Assembly (NCBI GenBank): GCA_035762005.1 | Contig: DASTQA010000051.1 | Span: 1 to 64,000, forward strand | DNA from: JAIBJN01 sp035762005 | GTDB lineage: Bacteria; Actinomycetota; Thermoleophilia; Gaiellales; Gaiellaceae | Reading direction: 5' to 3' | Length of the DNA stretch: 64,000 nt | Shown here: one piece after another, positions 34,258-42,661 of the stretch | How the letters are laid out: each line of letters starts with the position of its first letter | How positions within the stretch are numbered: position 1 is the stretch's first letter | Program-made: the position numbers and the translations under genes | Notes under the pieces: model-generated | The model's input: the letters and a program-made list of their open reading frames with translations, nothing else | What the model was told of the DNA's origin: nothing | Database searches by the model: none

Positions 34258-35693
34258 GGCGCGCCCTCCCGGGCATCGTGGCCGTGCTCGTGGCGGCCGT
34301 CCTGCCGGCGACCGCCCCGGCCCAGGCCCCGCTGCCGAGCTTCACGCAGCCGAACGGGCCCGGGTCGATCACCGTGCCGTTCAACCTCTCGACGCCGCCG
34401 GACCGCCCGGCCGTCCGCTCGTACGAGCAGCTGCTCGCCCTCTGGCAGAGCGCAGGTCAGGCGTACGGCGTGCCCTGGCAGGTCCTCGCGGCGATCAACG
34501 AGATCGAGTCGAACTTCGGCCAGAACATGGGCCCCAGCTCGGCGGGGGCGCTCGGCTGGATGCAGTTCATCCCCTCGACCTGGATGCGCTGGGGCACGGA
34601 CGCGGACGGCGACGGCGTCGCCGACCCGTGGGACCCCGAGGACGCGGTCTTCTCGGCCGCGCGGTACCTCGCCGCGGCGGGCGCGCACGAGGACCTCGAG
34701 CGAGCGATCTACGCCTACAACCACGCCCAGTGGTACGTGGACGACGTGCTCGAGCGCGCCGCGCTCTTCGGGGACGACCCGCTCGCGCCCGGCACGGGGC
34801 GGCTCGTCTTCGCCGCCTCGGACGTCGAGCGCAGGCTCCGGGACGCGCGCCGCGACGTGGCGCGCCTCGGGCGCGCCCTGAGGACGCTCGACCGTCGGGC
34901 CGCAGGCCTGGGCGAGGCCCGCCTTCCCCTCGAGCGCCGCGCGGGCGACCCGTCGCTCGGCGAGGCCGAGTTCCGGGAGATCCAGGCACGCCTCGAGCGC
35001 GCCGACGCGTTCGAGGCGACCGCGGCCGAGCGGCGCGCCCGGCTCGACTCCCGGCTCGCCCGGGCCGTCAGTCGCGTCGAGGCGCTCGAGCAGGAGCGGG
35101 GCGCCGCCGCGCTCTCCGCGCCGGCCCCGTGGGCGGGCGGAGTCCCCGAGCCGATCGGCGGCTACGTCTTCCCGGTCGGGGGCGGGCCCGAGGCCGTCTC
35201 GGTCGCCCACGTCCACCACGACTACCCCGCGGCCGACATCGCCGCGCCCGAGGGCTCGCCGCTCTACGCGCTCGCCGACGCGACGGTCGTCGCGACGTTC
35301 CCCGAGGACGAGGGCAGGTGCGGAATCGGCCTGAAGCTGCTCGTCGAGGGCGGCGCCGCGTTCATCTACTGCCACCTCTCGTACCTCGAGCCGCACGTCG
35401 TCCCCGGGGCGGCGCTCGCCGCCGGCGCCCCCGTCGGCCTCGTGGGCTCGACCGGGAACTCGACCGGCCCCCACCTCCACCTCGCCTTCGACCCGGCTCT
35501 CGCCTACCCGCAGGAGGAGCCGTGGTTCGAGCGGTTCGCCGGCACGGCGTTCAGCTGGCAGGACGCGCCCACCCCGGAGCGCCCGCGCGCCGCGCGGCCC
35601 CGGCCGGCGCGCGCGACCGCGCCGGCCGCGGTGCCTCCCGAGCGGGTCTTCCGGGTCGTGCGAACGCGCGTCGTCCGCTTCTCGCGCGGCTAG
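34254..35693 (+). CDS. lytic transglycosylase fused to M23 endopeptidase
   Basis: This 479-residue secreted peptidoglycan hydrolase has two enzyme domains. After a signal peptide comes an SLT/MltB-like transglycosylase domain (catalytic Glu about residue 85 in NEIESNFG, then GALGWMQFIPSTW). A coiled coil of about 100 residues follows (residues ~185-290). The M23 LytM domain then has zinc ligands H..D in HHDYPAADIAAP and HxH in GPHLHLAF. It could cut both glycan and peptide bonds to open the thick wall for pilus passage. The 4-bp overlap with pilT1 supports a pilus role. Confidence 0.9.
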   Translation: MRRALPGIVAVLVAAVLPATAPAQAPLPSFTQPNGPGSITVPFNLSTPPDRPAVRSYEQLLALWQSAGQAYGVPWQVLAAINEIESNFGQNMGPSSAGALGWMQFIPSTWMRWGTDADGDGVADPWDPEDAVFSAARYLAAAGAHEDLERAIYAYNHAQWYVDDVLERAALFGDDPLAPGTGRLVFAASDVERRLRDARRDVARLGRALRTLDRRAAGLGEARLPLERRAGDPSLGEAEFREIQARLERADAFEATAAERRARLDSRLARAVSRVEALEQERGAAALSAPAPWAGGVPEPIGGYVFPVGGGPEAVSVAHVHHDYPAADIAAPEGSPLYALADATVVATFPEDEGRCGIGLKLLVEGGAAFIYCHLSYLEPHVVPGAALAAGAPVGLVGSTGNSTGPHLHLAFDPALAYPQEEPWFERFAGTAFSWQDAPTPERPRAARPRPARATAPAAVPPERVFRVVRTRVVRFSRG

Positions 35694-35703
35694 GCGGTCG
35701 GTC

Positions 35704-35731
35704 TTGACCTTTGCTGCGAGGATGCCGATGG
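35704..35731 (+). promoter_or_regulatory. sigma-28-like promoter of PASTA protein/minor pilin unit
   Basis: TTGA (35704-35707), 16 bp, GCCGATGG (35724-35731). The ATG at 35739 is 7 bp downstream, so the mRNA would be nearly leaderless. TTGACC also resembles a housekeeping -35, but no matching -10 follows. Confidence 0.55.
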
Positions 35732-35738
35732 AAGGGGC

Positions 35739-36644
35739 ATGGCGGCCCGACTGACCATGCTCCTGCCCAGGCTCGCGGCGCTCGTCGTGATCTGGCTGCT
35801 CGCGGCCGCGAGCTTCACGTTCGCGGCCGGGGGCGAGGAGCCCGTCCCGAGCGCCGGCGAGGCTGCTGCCGGACCGGAGAGGCCGGAGGCGCTCGTCGTG
35901 CCCGACGTCCGCCGCCAGGCCTACGTCTTCGCCAAGGGCATCCTCCAGGACGCCGGCTTCGCCTGGCGCGTCGAGGGGCCGGTCGACGGCTACTCCGCGA
36001 ACACGGTCGCCGTCCAGACCCCCGCGCCGGGCGCGAAGGTCGTCGACAACGGTGCCCCGACGATCGTCCTCCGCCTCGAGCGGAACGGCGACTACCCCGA
36101 GCGCGGCCTGCCCGAGAACCGCTCGCGGGGCGGGGGCACGCCGGTCGTCCTCCTCCGCGACTGGCTGCGCGCCCATCCGTCGGTCCCCGCCGCCGAGACC
36201 GAGGCCATGGAGACCGCTCCCGCCGAGACCGCGCCCGCGCCGACGACGACCGAGGCGCCGCCCGCGACGACCGAGGCGCCGCCCGCGACGACCGCGGCGG
36301 AGCCGCCGCCGGCCCCCGACGACGAGCAGGCCTACCGCCGCCCCGCCTTCGAGGTCGAGGGGGCTCCGCGCGAGCCGGCCGACGAGATGCCGCTCCCCGA
36401 GCGGGCCCGCATGCTCGAGCGCCGGCTGCTCGGCGCCGGGAAGCCCGGCAGGAGCCTCGTTCGCTTCTGGCTCTACCAGCACTCCTGGATCGTCACCGGC
36501 GCCCGCTTCGGGTGGAAGGACGGAGACGACGCGCTCCGGATCCTCGTCCGCCTCGACGAGCGCCTCGAGCGGCGCTACGGCTTCGGCGGCAAGAGCGCCG
36601 TGACCGCGCGCCGCGCGCTCGCGGACGTCCGCAGGCTGGGCTGA
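35739..36644 (+). CDS. membrane-anchored PASTA-domain protein
   Basis: This 301-residue protein has an N-terminal membrane anchor/signal (LAALVVIWLLAAASFTFAA). One PASTA domain follows (VPDVRRQAYVFAKGILQDAG ... TPAPGAKV, about residues 53-115), then a low-complexity linker with repeated TTTEAPPATTEAPPATT, and an Arg/Leu-rich C-terminal domain. PASTA domains bind peptidoglycan stems or beta-lactams, so it may anchor or sense the wall around the pilus. It is coupled to the following prepilin by a TGATG overlap. Confidence 0.75.
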   Translation: MAARLTMLLPRLAALVVIWLLAAASFTFAAGGEEPVPSAGEAAAGPERPEALVVPDVRRQAYVFAKGILQDAGFAWRVEGPVDGYSANTVAVQTPAPGAKVVDNGAPTIVLRLERNGDYPERGLPENRSRGGGTPVVLLRDWLRAHPSVPAAETEAMETAPAETAPAPTTTEAPPATTEAPPATTAAEPPPAPDDEQAYRRPAFEVEGAPREPADEMPLPERARMLERRLLGAGKPGRSLVRFWLYQHSWIVTGARFGWKDGDDALRILVRLDERLERRYGFGGKSAVTARRALADVRRLG

Positions 36645-37222
36645 TGGCCGGGCGGCGGCTCGCCGGGGGCCCGAGGGGCGAGGCCGGCTACACGCTGATC
36701 GAGCTGCTCGCGGTCCTCGCCATCTTCCTGACGATCGCGACGGCGCTGACGACCCTCTTCGTCTCGGGCTCGCGGGCAGAGCTGGACGCGAACCGCCGCT
36801 TCGAGGCCCAGCAGAACGCCCGCGTCGCGCTCGACAGGCTGCGGCGGGAGCTCCACTGCTCGAGCGGGGTCACGAACCTCGACGGGAGCGCGCTCACGCC
36901 CGTTCCGGTGGCCGCGATCCGCGTCACGCTGCCCTCGCACTGCCCGACCGCGAACGGCGCCACGGCCGTCGTCGACTACGAGACGGTCGCCGCGGGCACG
37001 GGGCGCTGGAAGCTGACCCGGACCCAGAACGGGGGCACGGCGATCCCCCTCGCGGACTACGTCGTGCAGGGCACCGTGTTCACGTACACGGCCCAGTCCG
37101 CCACCTCGCGCGCGCTCCTCCACGTCGACCTGCCGGTGAACGTCGACCCGAACGAGGGATGGAAGGCCTGGCGCCTCGTTGACGACATCGTCCTCAGGAA
37201 CACCCTCCGCCAGGACCCCTAG
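36644..37222 (+). CDS. minor type IV prepilin, PilW/PilJ-like
   Basis: This 192-residue prepilin has the class III signal GEAGYTLIELLAVLAIF: cleavage after Gly, Tyr at +1 of the mature protein and Glu at +5, then the hydrophobic N-terminal helix and a soluble beta domain. It would be processed by PilD and probably primes or caps the pilus. ATG 36644 overlaps the upstream stop by one base. Confidence 0.82.
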   Translation: MAGRRLAGGPRGEAGYTLIELLAVLAIFLTIATALTTLFVSGSRAELDANRRFEAQQNARVALDRLRRELHCSSGVTNLDGSALTPVPVAAIRVTLPSHCPTANGATAVVDYETVAAGTGRWKLTRTQNGGTAIPLADYVVQGTVFTYTAQSATSRALLHVDLPVNVDPNEGWKAWRLVDDIVLRNTLRQDP

Positions 37223-37240
37223 GCGGAGCGGACCGACGAC

Positions 37241-38737
37241 ATGACCTTGCGGCAACTCCTCACACGCCAGGACGGCATGACGCTCATCATGGCGGTGGGC
37301 ATCCTCGGCATGCTCTCGCTGACGGGCGCGACGCTCATCTACTACTCGAGCACGAACGCGCGCAGCGTCGAGTACTCCGTGCGCAACGCGAGCGCCTACG
37401 ACCTCGCCGAGGCCGGCATCGACGAGATGATGGCGGTGCTCTCGAAGCCGACGAACAACGCGCTCCTGCCCGACGTCCTGCCGGAGACGACGCACGAGTA
37501 CGACAGCGGGACGGTCACGTGGTCGGGCACGCTCGACCAGCTCACGCAGACGTGGTCGCTCACCTCGACGGGGAGGATCGACAACCCGACCGGGACGGCG
37601 ACGAGCGACGTCACGCGCACGCTGACCGCGAAGGTGCCGGTGACGCCGACGCTCACCCAGCCGCTCAACAACCCGGCGTGGAACTACATCTACGCGACGA
37701 GCACGGGCCAGCCGTGCGACATGACGGTCGCCCAGAACGTCTCGGGCTCCTCGCGCCTCTACGTCGAGGGCAATCTCTGCCTGGAGAACAACGTCGCGAT
37801 CACGCAGACGTCGCTCCTCGTCAAGGGCAACCTCGACCTCGCGAACAACGCGCGCGTCGGCGCCGCGACGAGCATGAGCACCCGCGTCGAGACCTACGTG
37901 GGCGGCAGCTGCCGCTACGGCGGCGGCTCGTGGGCGACCCCGTGCAGCGGGAACCAGGACGCCCGGCGCATCTACTCGAAGATGGGCGCTCCCGACTACA
38001 CGGTCGGCGTCAACACCTCTGTCCCCGTCATCGCCGCGCCCTCGGCCGACGTCTCGGCTTGGTACGCGAACTCCATCCCGGGCCCCTCGCTCGATTGCAG
38101 CTCGGCCAACGGCGCCCGCAGCGGCACGCCGCCGACGTGGGACAACGACGGCGTCCGCAACAACAGCGTGCCGCTGTTCGAGCTGACCGCCGCCTCCTCG
38201 TACACCTGCCGCGTCGGGCCGGCCAACAACCCGACGGGCGAGCTCTCGTGGAACGCGGCGACGAAGGTGCTGACCGTGTACGGCACGATGTTCATCGACG
38301 GCAGCCTCACGATCACGAACGGGACCCTCAACTCCTACAACGGCCAGGCGACGATCTACCTCTCCGGGACGCTCTACCTCGGGAACAACACGAAGCTCTG
38401 CGGCGGCGTCTCGGGCTCGAGCTGCGACTTCGGGGCCTGGAACCCGAACACGGAGATGCTCACGTTCGTGACCGGCGGGAGCGGCGGGCTCGCGGGGACC
38501 GACGTGGGGATCCTCGTCGCGAACAACGGCCAGTTCCAGGGCGGCCTCTTCTCGCAGTACGCGGTCCGCTTCACGAACAACTCGCGCTCGGACGGGCCGA
38601 TCGTCGGCTCGACGATGATCTTCGACAACAACGTCACGAACGACCAGTTCCCGACCATCACGACGGTGCCGGTCGGCATGCCGGGCAACCCGGCCGTCTA
38701 CGCCCAGCCGAACCCGCCGCAGCTCTACAGCGGCTAA
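37241..38737 (+). CDS. PilX-like minor pilin with large repetitive C-terminal domain
   Basis: The 498-residue protein opens QDGMTLIMAVGILGMLSLTGA, a prepilin-like signal plus hydrophobic helix, but the +5 Glu is replaced by Met, as in PilX-type minor pilins. The extracellular part is unusually long, Asn/Thr/Ser/Gly-rich and has recurring short strands such as GNLDLANNARVG and GTLYLGNNTKLC, suggesting a beta-solenoid or bactofilin-like stack. It has four or more Cys outside. It may be a tip adhesin. It follows the PilW-like gene by 18 bp. Confidence 0.7.
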   Translation: MTLRQLLTRQDGMTLIMAVGILGMLSLTGATLIYYSSTNARSVEYSVRNASAYDLAEAGIDEMMAVLSKPTNNALLPDVLPETTHEYDSGTVTWSGTLDQLTQTWSLTSTGRIDNPTGTATSDVTRTLTAKVPVTPTLTQPLNNPAWNYIYATSTGQPCDMTVAQNVSGSSRLYVEGNLCLENNVAITQTSLLVKGNLDLANNARVGAATSMSTRVETYVGGSCRYGGGSWATPCSGNQDARRIYSKMGAPDYTVGVNTSVPVIAAPSADVSAWYANSIPGPSLDCSSANGARSGTPPTWDNDGVRNNSVPLFELTAASSYTCRVGPANNPTGELSWNAATKVLTVYGTMFIDGSLTITNGTLNSYNGQATIYLSGTLYLGNNTKLCGGVSGSSCDFGAWNPNTEMLTFVTGGSGGLAGTDVGILVANNGQFQGGLFSQYAVRFTNNSRSDGPIVGSTMIFDNNVTNDQFPTITTVPVGMPGNPAVYAQPNPPQLYSG

Positions 38738-38762
38738 CGTCCCCGCCCTCCCGCGCCGATAG
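38735..38762 (+). promoter_or_regulatory. sigma-28-like promoter of pilD
   Basis: TAAC (38735-38738), 16 bp, GCCGATAG (38755-38762), 9 bp before the pilD ATG. The -35 box overlaps the TAA stop codon of the upstream gene. Confidence 0.6.
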
Positions 38763-38771
38763 CTCGTAAGG

Positions 38772-39524
38772 ATGAACGTCGCCCTGGCCGTCGCCGCGCT
38801 CCCGCCCGCGCTCGCGCTCGGGAGCTTCCTGAACGTCGTCGCCGCCCGCCTCCCCGAGGGCCGCTCGCTCGTCTCGCCGCCCTCGGCCTGCGGCTCCTGC
38901 GGGACGCGCATCTCCTGGCGCGACAACCTCCCCGTGCTCTCGTACGTGCTCCTGCGCGGACGCTGCCGGCACTGCGGCGTCCGGATCGGCGCGCGCTACG
39001 TCGCCGTCGAGCTCGGCACGGCGCTCCTCGTCGCCGCCTGCTTCCTCCACCTCGGCCTCACGGCGGACGCGTTCGTCGCCTCCGTCTTCGTCTCGGTCCT
39101 CGTCGTCCTCTCGGCGATCGACGTCGAGCGGCGGATCCTGCCGGACGCGATCGTGCTGCCCGCGACGGCGGTCGTCCTCACGGCGCAGCTCGCCCTCCAC
39201 CCCGGGCAGGCGCTCGAATGGGTGCTGGCCGCGCTCGGCGCCTCGCTCTTTCTCTTCCTCGCGCTCCTCGCCTACCCCAGGGGCATGGGGATGGGGGACG
39301 TGAAGCTCTGCCTCCTGCTGGGGGCGATGCTCGGCGCCGAGGTTCTCCCCGCGCTCATGGTCGGCATGCTGGCCGCCCTCGTTCCCTCGGCGGTCCTCTT
39401 CGTCCGGCACGGCGCCGCGGCGCGGAAGATGTTCATCCCCTTCGGGCCCTTCCTCGCCTTCGGCGGCGTCGTCGCCCTCTTCGCCGGCGAGGCGCTCCTC
39501 GACGCCTACCTCGGCAGCTTCTAG
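38772..39524 (+). CDS. pilD: prepilin peptidase / N-methyltransferase (A24A)
   Basis: This 250-residue membrane aspartyl protease cleaves and N-methylates prepilins. The N-terminal cytoplasmic loop has the zinc tetrad of bifunctional enzymes (CGSCGT and CRHCG). The two catalytic Asp are in SAIDVERRILPD and GMGDVKL. Eight hydrophobic segments. ATG 38772. It serves the pilins encoded on both sides. Confidence 0.93.
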   Translation: MNVALAVAALPPALALGSFLNVVAARLPEGRSLVSPPSACGSCGTRISWRDNLPVLSYVLLRGRCRHCGVRIGARYVAVELGTALLVAACFLHLGLTADAFVASVFVSVLVVLSAIDVERRILPDAIVLPATAVVLTAQLALHPGQALEWVLAALGASLFLFLALLAYPRGMGMGDVKLCLLLGAMLGAEVLPALMVGMLAALVPSAVLFVRHGAAARKMFIPFGPFLAFGGVVALFAGEALLDAYLGSF

Positions 39525-39545
39525 GCCGGCTCGTCAACCCCCCTC

Positions 39546-39572
39546 TCAGGGATATCGGCGCCGAGCCGATAA
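39546..39572 (+). promoter_or_regulatory. sigma-28-like -10 element upstream of pilB
   Basis: GCCGATAA (39565-39572) equals the FliA/WhiG -10 consensus and lies 9 bp before the pilB GTG. The -35 is poor (TCAG at 39546-39549, spacing 15). TATCGGC at 39553-39559 forms a 7-bp inverted repeat with GCCGATA, which could be an operator or a second, oppositely oriented -10. Confidence 0.45.
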
Positions 39573-39581
39573 CCCGTAAGG

Positions 39582-41429
39582 GTGGAGTTCGACGACCTTC
39601 AGCCGCTCCGGCGCGCAGGCGCCGGCGAGGGGGAGGAGCCCACCGGGCCCTCTCCCGAGTACCCGCAGGGCGCGGGCATCTCGCCGAACCCGGTCACCCA
39701 GCTCGTGGCCGACCTGATCGAGGCGACCGGCCTCGTCGCGCTCGACCGGCTCGCGAGCGCGCGCTCCCGCGCGGGCACCGGATCGCTCGCCGAGGCGATC
39801 ATGGACGAGCAGCTGAACGCGCCCGGCGTGGAGCTCGAGGTGCCCGGCCTGCGCCCGGGGGGCGGGCCGACGGCGAGCGACGAGGCGAGGGACCTCGCCG
39901 AGCGCCTGCACCTGCCCTACGTCGATCTCTCCTCGAGCGGCGTCGAGAAGGCGGCCGCCGAGTCGATCCCGATCCACGTCCTCGAGCGCGCGGGCGCCCT
40001 CCCCTTCAAGATCGAGGGCGACCGGCTCAAGGTCGCGGTCGCCGACCCGACGAACGTCCAGGCGATCGACGAGCTCCGACTCGCGACGCGGCGCACGCTC
40101 GACGTCCACGTCGCGCCCCGCGAGGACGTCGACCTCGAGCTCCGCCGCCTCCAGCGGGCGAGCGAGGCGTGGGAGCGGGCGGCCCTGGTCGAGGAGGAGT
40201 TCGACCTCGACGAGGAGGAGGCCGGGGACGACCTCGAGGCCGAGGACGGCGTCTCCGACGCGCCGCTCGTGCGCCTCGTCAACTCGATCATCCTCCAGGC
40301 CGCCGAGGACGGGGCCAGCGACCTCCACTTCGACCCCCAGGACGACGCGCTCGTCGTCCGCCTCCGCGTGGACGGGGTCCTCCACGAGGTGCAGCGGATC
40401 CCGAGGCGCCTCGCCGCCGGGGTGACCACGCGCCTCAAGGTTCTCGCCAAGCTCGACATCGCCGAGCGGCGCAAGCCGCAGGACGGGCGCATCTCCCTGA
40501 ACGCGAGGGCCGCCGGACGCCTCCTCGACATCCGCGTCGCGGTGCTGCCGACGGTCGAGGGCGAGGGCGTCGTCATGCGCCTCCTCGACAAGTCGAAGCG
40601 CCCGCCGACGCTCTCGGAGCTCGGCCTCTCCGACGAGATGCGGGCGGTCTTCGAGGACATCATCCGCAAGCCGACGGGGGCGCTCCTCGTCACCGGGCCG
40701 ACCGGCTCGGGGAAGTCGACGACGCTCTACGCCTCGCTCAACGAGATCAACCGGCCGGAGGTCAACGTCATCACGGTCGAGGACCCGGTCGAGTACCGCC
40801 TCACCGGCCTCAACCAGGTGCAGGTGAACCCGCGCGCGGGGCTCACGTTCTCCTCGGCGCTCCGCTCGATCCTCCGCTCCGACCCCGACGTCGTCATGGT
40901 CGGCGAGATCCGCGACGCCGAGACGGCGAAGATGGCGATCGAGGCCGCCCTCACCGGCCACTTCGTCCTCTCGACGCTCCACACGAACGACGCGCCGAGC
41001 GCGCTCACGCGGCTGAACGAGATGGGCGTGGAGCCGTTCCTCACCGGCTCCGCCGTGACGGCCGTGCTCGCCCAGCGCCTCGCCCGGAAGCTCTGCACGC
41101 ACTGCTGCGAGATGTACATGGCGACGAGGCAGGAGATGCTCGAGGCGCGCTTCAGCGCCGAGCAGGCCGCCGCCGCCGACGGCGTCGCGCTCTACCGCAA
41201 GCGCGGCTGCCCGCGCTGCAACCAGACGGGCTACAAGGGCCGCATCGGCGTCTACCAGCTCATGGTCATGAGCGAGGACCTGGGCCGGCTCGCCTCCCAG
41301 CACGCGAGCCGCGAGGAGCTCGAGCGCGCAGCGCTCGACATGGGCATGAAGACCCTCTGGGACGACGGCCTCGCGAAGGTCACCTCGGGCCTCACCTCGC
41401 TCGAGGAGCTGGCCCGGGTCCTCGTCTAG
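39582..41429 (+). CDS. pilB: type IV pilus assembly ATPase PilB
   Basis: The 615-residue extension ATPase has an N-terminal MshEN-like domain (residues ~45-200, LPYVDLSS ... AVADPTNVQAIDEL), a fold that binds c-di-GMP in some PilB/MshE proteins. An acidic linker and catalytic core follow: SDLHFDP, Walker A GPTGSGKST, VEDPVEYRL, Walker B DPDVVMVGEIRD. The C-terminal zinc tetrad is CTHCC ... CPRC. GTG 39582. Convergent with the small gene at 41433. Confidence 0.95.
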   Translation: MEFDDLQPLRRAGAGEGEEPTGPSPEYPQGAGISPNPVTQLVADLIEATGLVALDRLASARSRAGTGSLAEAIMDEQLNAPGVELEVPGLRPGGGPTASDEARDLAERLHLPYVDLSSSGVEKAAAESIPIHVLERAGALPFKIEGDRLKVAVADPTNVQAIDELRLATRRTLDVHVAPREDVDLELRRLQRASEAWERAALVEEEFDLDEEEAGDDLEAEDGVSDAPLVRLVNSIILQAAEDGASDLHFDPQDDALVVRLRVDGVLHEVQRIPRRLAAGVTTRLKVLAKLDIAERRKPQDGRISLNARAAGRLLDIRVAVLPTVEGEGVVMRLLDKSKRPPTLSELGLSDEMRAVFEDIIRKPTGALLVTGPTGSGKSTTLYASLNEINRPEVNVITVEDPVEYRLTGLNQVQVNPRAGLTFSSALRSILRSDPDVVMVGEIRDAETAKMAIEAALTGHFVLSTLHTNDAPSALTRLNEMGVEPFLTGSAVTAVLAQRLARKLCTHCCEMYMATRQEMLEARFSAEQAAAADGVALYRKRGCPRCNQTGYKGRIGVYQLMVMSEDLGRLASQHASREELERAALDMGMKTLWDDGLAKVTSGLTSLEELARVLV

Positions 41430-41432
41430 GGC

Positions 41433-41696
41433 CTAGGTGACGTCGCAGCCGAGGTACTCGAGGATCGTGACGGTCTCGCGGATGAAGGTGTCCGCTTCCT
41501 CGCGCGTGCCGAAGCGGTAGGGGCCCGGGCGGAGCGGCTCGACGACGAGGCCGTCGACGGGGTAGACCTCGCACTCCACGAGGTAGCCCGCGTCGTCCTC
41601 GACGTAGCGCATGCGCACGAGCTCGCGGCTGTCCTTGCGCGCCGAGCGGAGGGCGAGCTCCTGCGGCTCGTTCGCCGGCTCTCCGAGCCTGCTCAT
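41433..41696 (-). CDS. small protein of unknown function
   Basis: An 87-residue cytosolic protein with an Arg/Glu-rich N terminus and a pattern YLVECEVYPVDGL ... RFGTREEADTFIRETV that looks like a small alpha/beta domain. I do not recognise a family. ATG 41696 overlaps the stop of the thioredoxin-like gene (ATGA), so the two form an operon within the pilus locus. Three bases separate it from the convergent pilB stop. Confidence 0.6.
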   Translation of the reverse strand: MSRLGEPANEPQELALRSARKDSRELVRMRYVEDDAGYLVECEVYPVDGLVVEPLRPGPYRFGTREEADTFIRETVTILEYLGCDVT

Positions 41697-42571
41697 CGGA
41701 GCGCGTTCTGGACGGCCTGCGCGATCGTCTCGCGGTCCGCGACGCGGTCGAAGCGTGCGACCGGCTTCGGCCCGCGGGTGAAGACCAGGACGGCCGGCGC
41801 CTCCTTGACCTCGTGGGCCCCGGCGAGGCCGGAGACCTCCCGGTTGCGCGCGACGTTCACGGGCAGGAAGCCGGCGTCCACGGAGAGCGCCGCGGCCCGT
41901 GCCTCCATGACGAGCGTCCCGTCGAGCCCGGCGTTGGGCGTGTAGAAGAGTACGACGACCGCCCGCTTGGCGAAGAGCATCCACTCGAGCGCGACCGGCG
42001 CGGGCATCGTGCCCTGCGGCTTCCGCCAGGAGCTCTCGGCGCCGTTCCGCCAGGTGCACTTGCGTGCGCCCAGGCGCCGCACGATCGCGTCGAAGCGGGA
42101 ATCCTCGGAGACGAGCTCGGACCTGCGCTCGAGATCGCCGCGCCGCAACGCGGCGAGCCCGCGCCGGAGCGTCCGGTCGCCCTCGGCGAGCTCGGCCCTG
42201 GCGGCGAGGACGGCGCGTCGCTCCCCCCGCGGCCAGCCGGCCGCGACGAAGCCTTCCCGGAGCGTCGACAACGAGCGCCGCAGCCCGACGAGCGCGGTCT
42301 CGATGTCCTTCGGCGCCGGGTACTTCGGGAGCTCGAGCGGGCCCACCTCCGCCTTCAGCGTGGCGCAGAGCGCGTCGACCTGCTCGGCCCAGGCGTCCGC
42401 CTCGACGGCGCGGCCGACGGCCGGCGCGGGCTCCGGGGCCGTGGTCGTCGCGACGGGCGGCGCCGAGCCGGGCTCGGGCGCCTGCCCGAACGCGTAGGCG
42501 CCGAAGCCCGCGCCGAGGAGGCCGAGGACGGCGATGGGGAGGAGCACCCGGAGTCGAGGCTGCTGCCGCAT
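41693..42571 (-). CDS. membrane-anchored thioredoxin-like protein without CxxC
   Basis: This 292-residue protein has one N-terminal membrane segment (LPIAVLGLLGAGFGAYAFG), a Pro/Thr/Ala linker, a helical domain (residues ~60-170) and a C-terminal thioredoxin-like fold: VVVLFYTPNAGLD, FLPVNVARN, EAPAVLVFTRG with the cis-Pro. The CxxC redox motif is missing (PNAG), so it is unlikely to be an oxidoreductase. It may be a structural or chaperone-like partner of the pilus machine. It has its own sigma-28-like promoter and is divergent from nothing: pilA lies upstream on the same strand. Confidence 0.7.
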   Translation of the reverse strand: MRQQPRLRVLLPIAVLGLLGAGFGAYAFGQAPEPGSAPPVATTTAPEPAPAVGRAVEADAWAEQVDALCATLKAEVGPLELPKYPAPKDIETALVGLRRSLSTLREGFVAAGWPRGERRAVLAARAELAEGDRTLRRGLAALRRGDLERRSELVSEDSRFDAIVRRLGARKCTWRNGAESSWRKPQGTMPAPVALEWMLFAKRAVVVLFYTPNAGLDGTLVMEARAAALSVDAGFLPVNVARNREVSGLAGAHEVKEAPAVLVFTRGPKPVARFDRVADRETIAQAVQNALR

Positions 42572-42581
42572 ACAGGCTTCC

Positions 42582-42609
42582 GTATCGGCACCCGGCGGGC
42601 GGTGCTTAA
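42582..42609 (-). promoter_or_regulatory. sigma-28-like promoter of thioredoxin-like gene
   Basis: On the minus strand: TTAA (42609-42606), 16 bp, GCCGATAC (42589-42582), 10 bp before the ATG. Confidence 0.65.
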
Positions 42610-42661
42610 ATACAGAGGGCGCGGTCTCCCGCGCCCTCCGGCGATTCCGCTCGGGGCCCGA

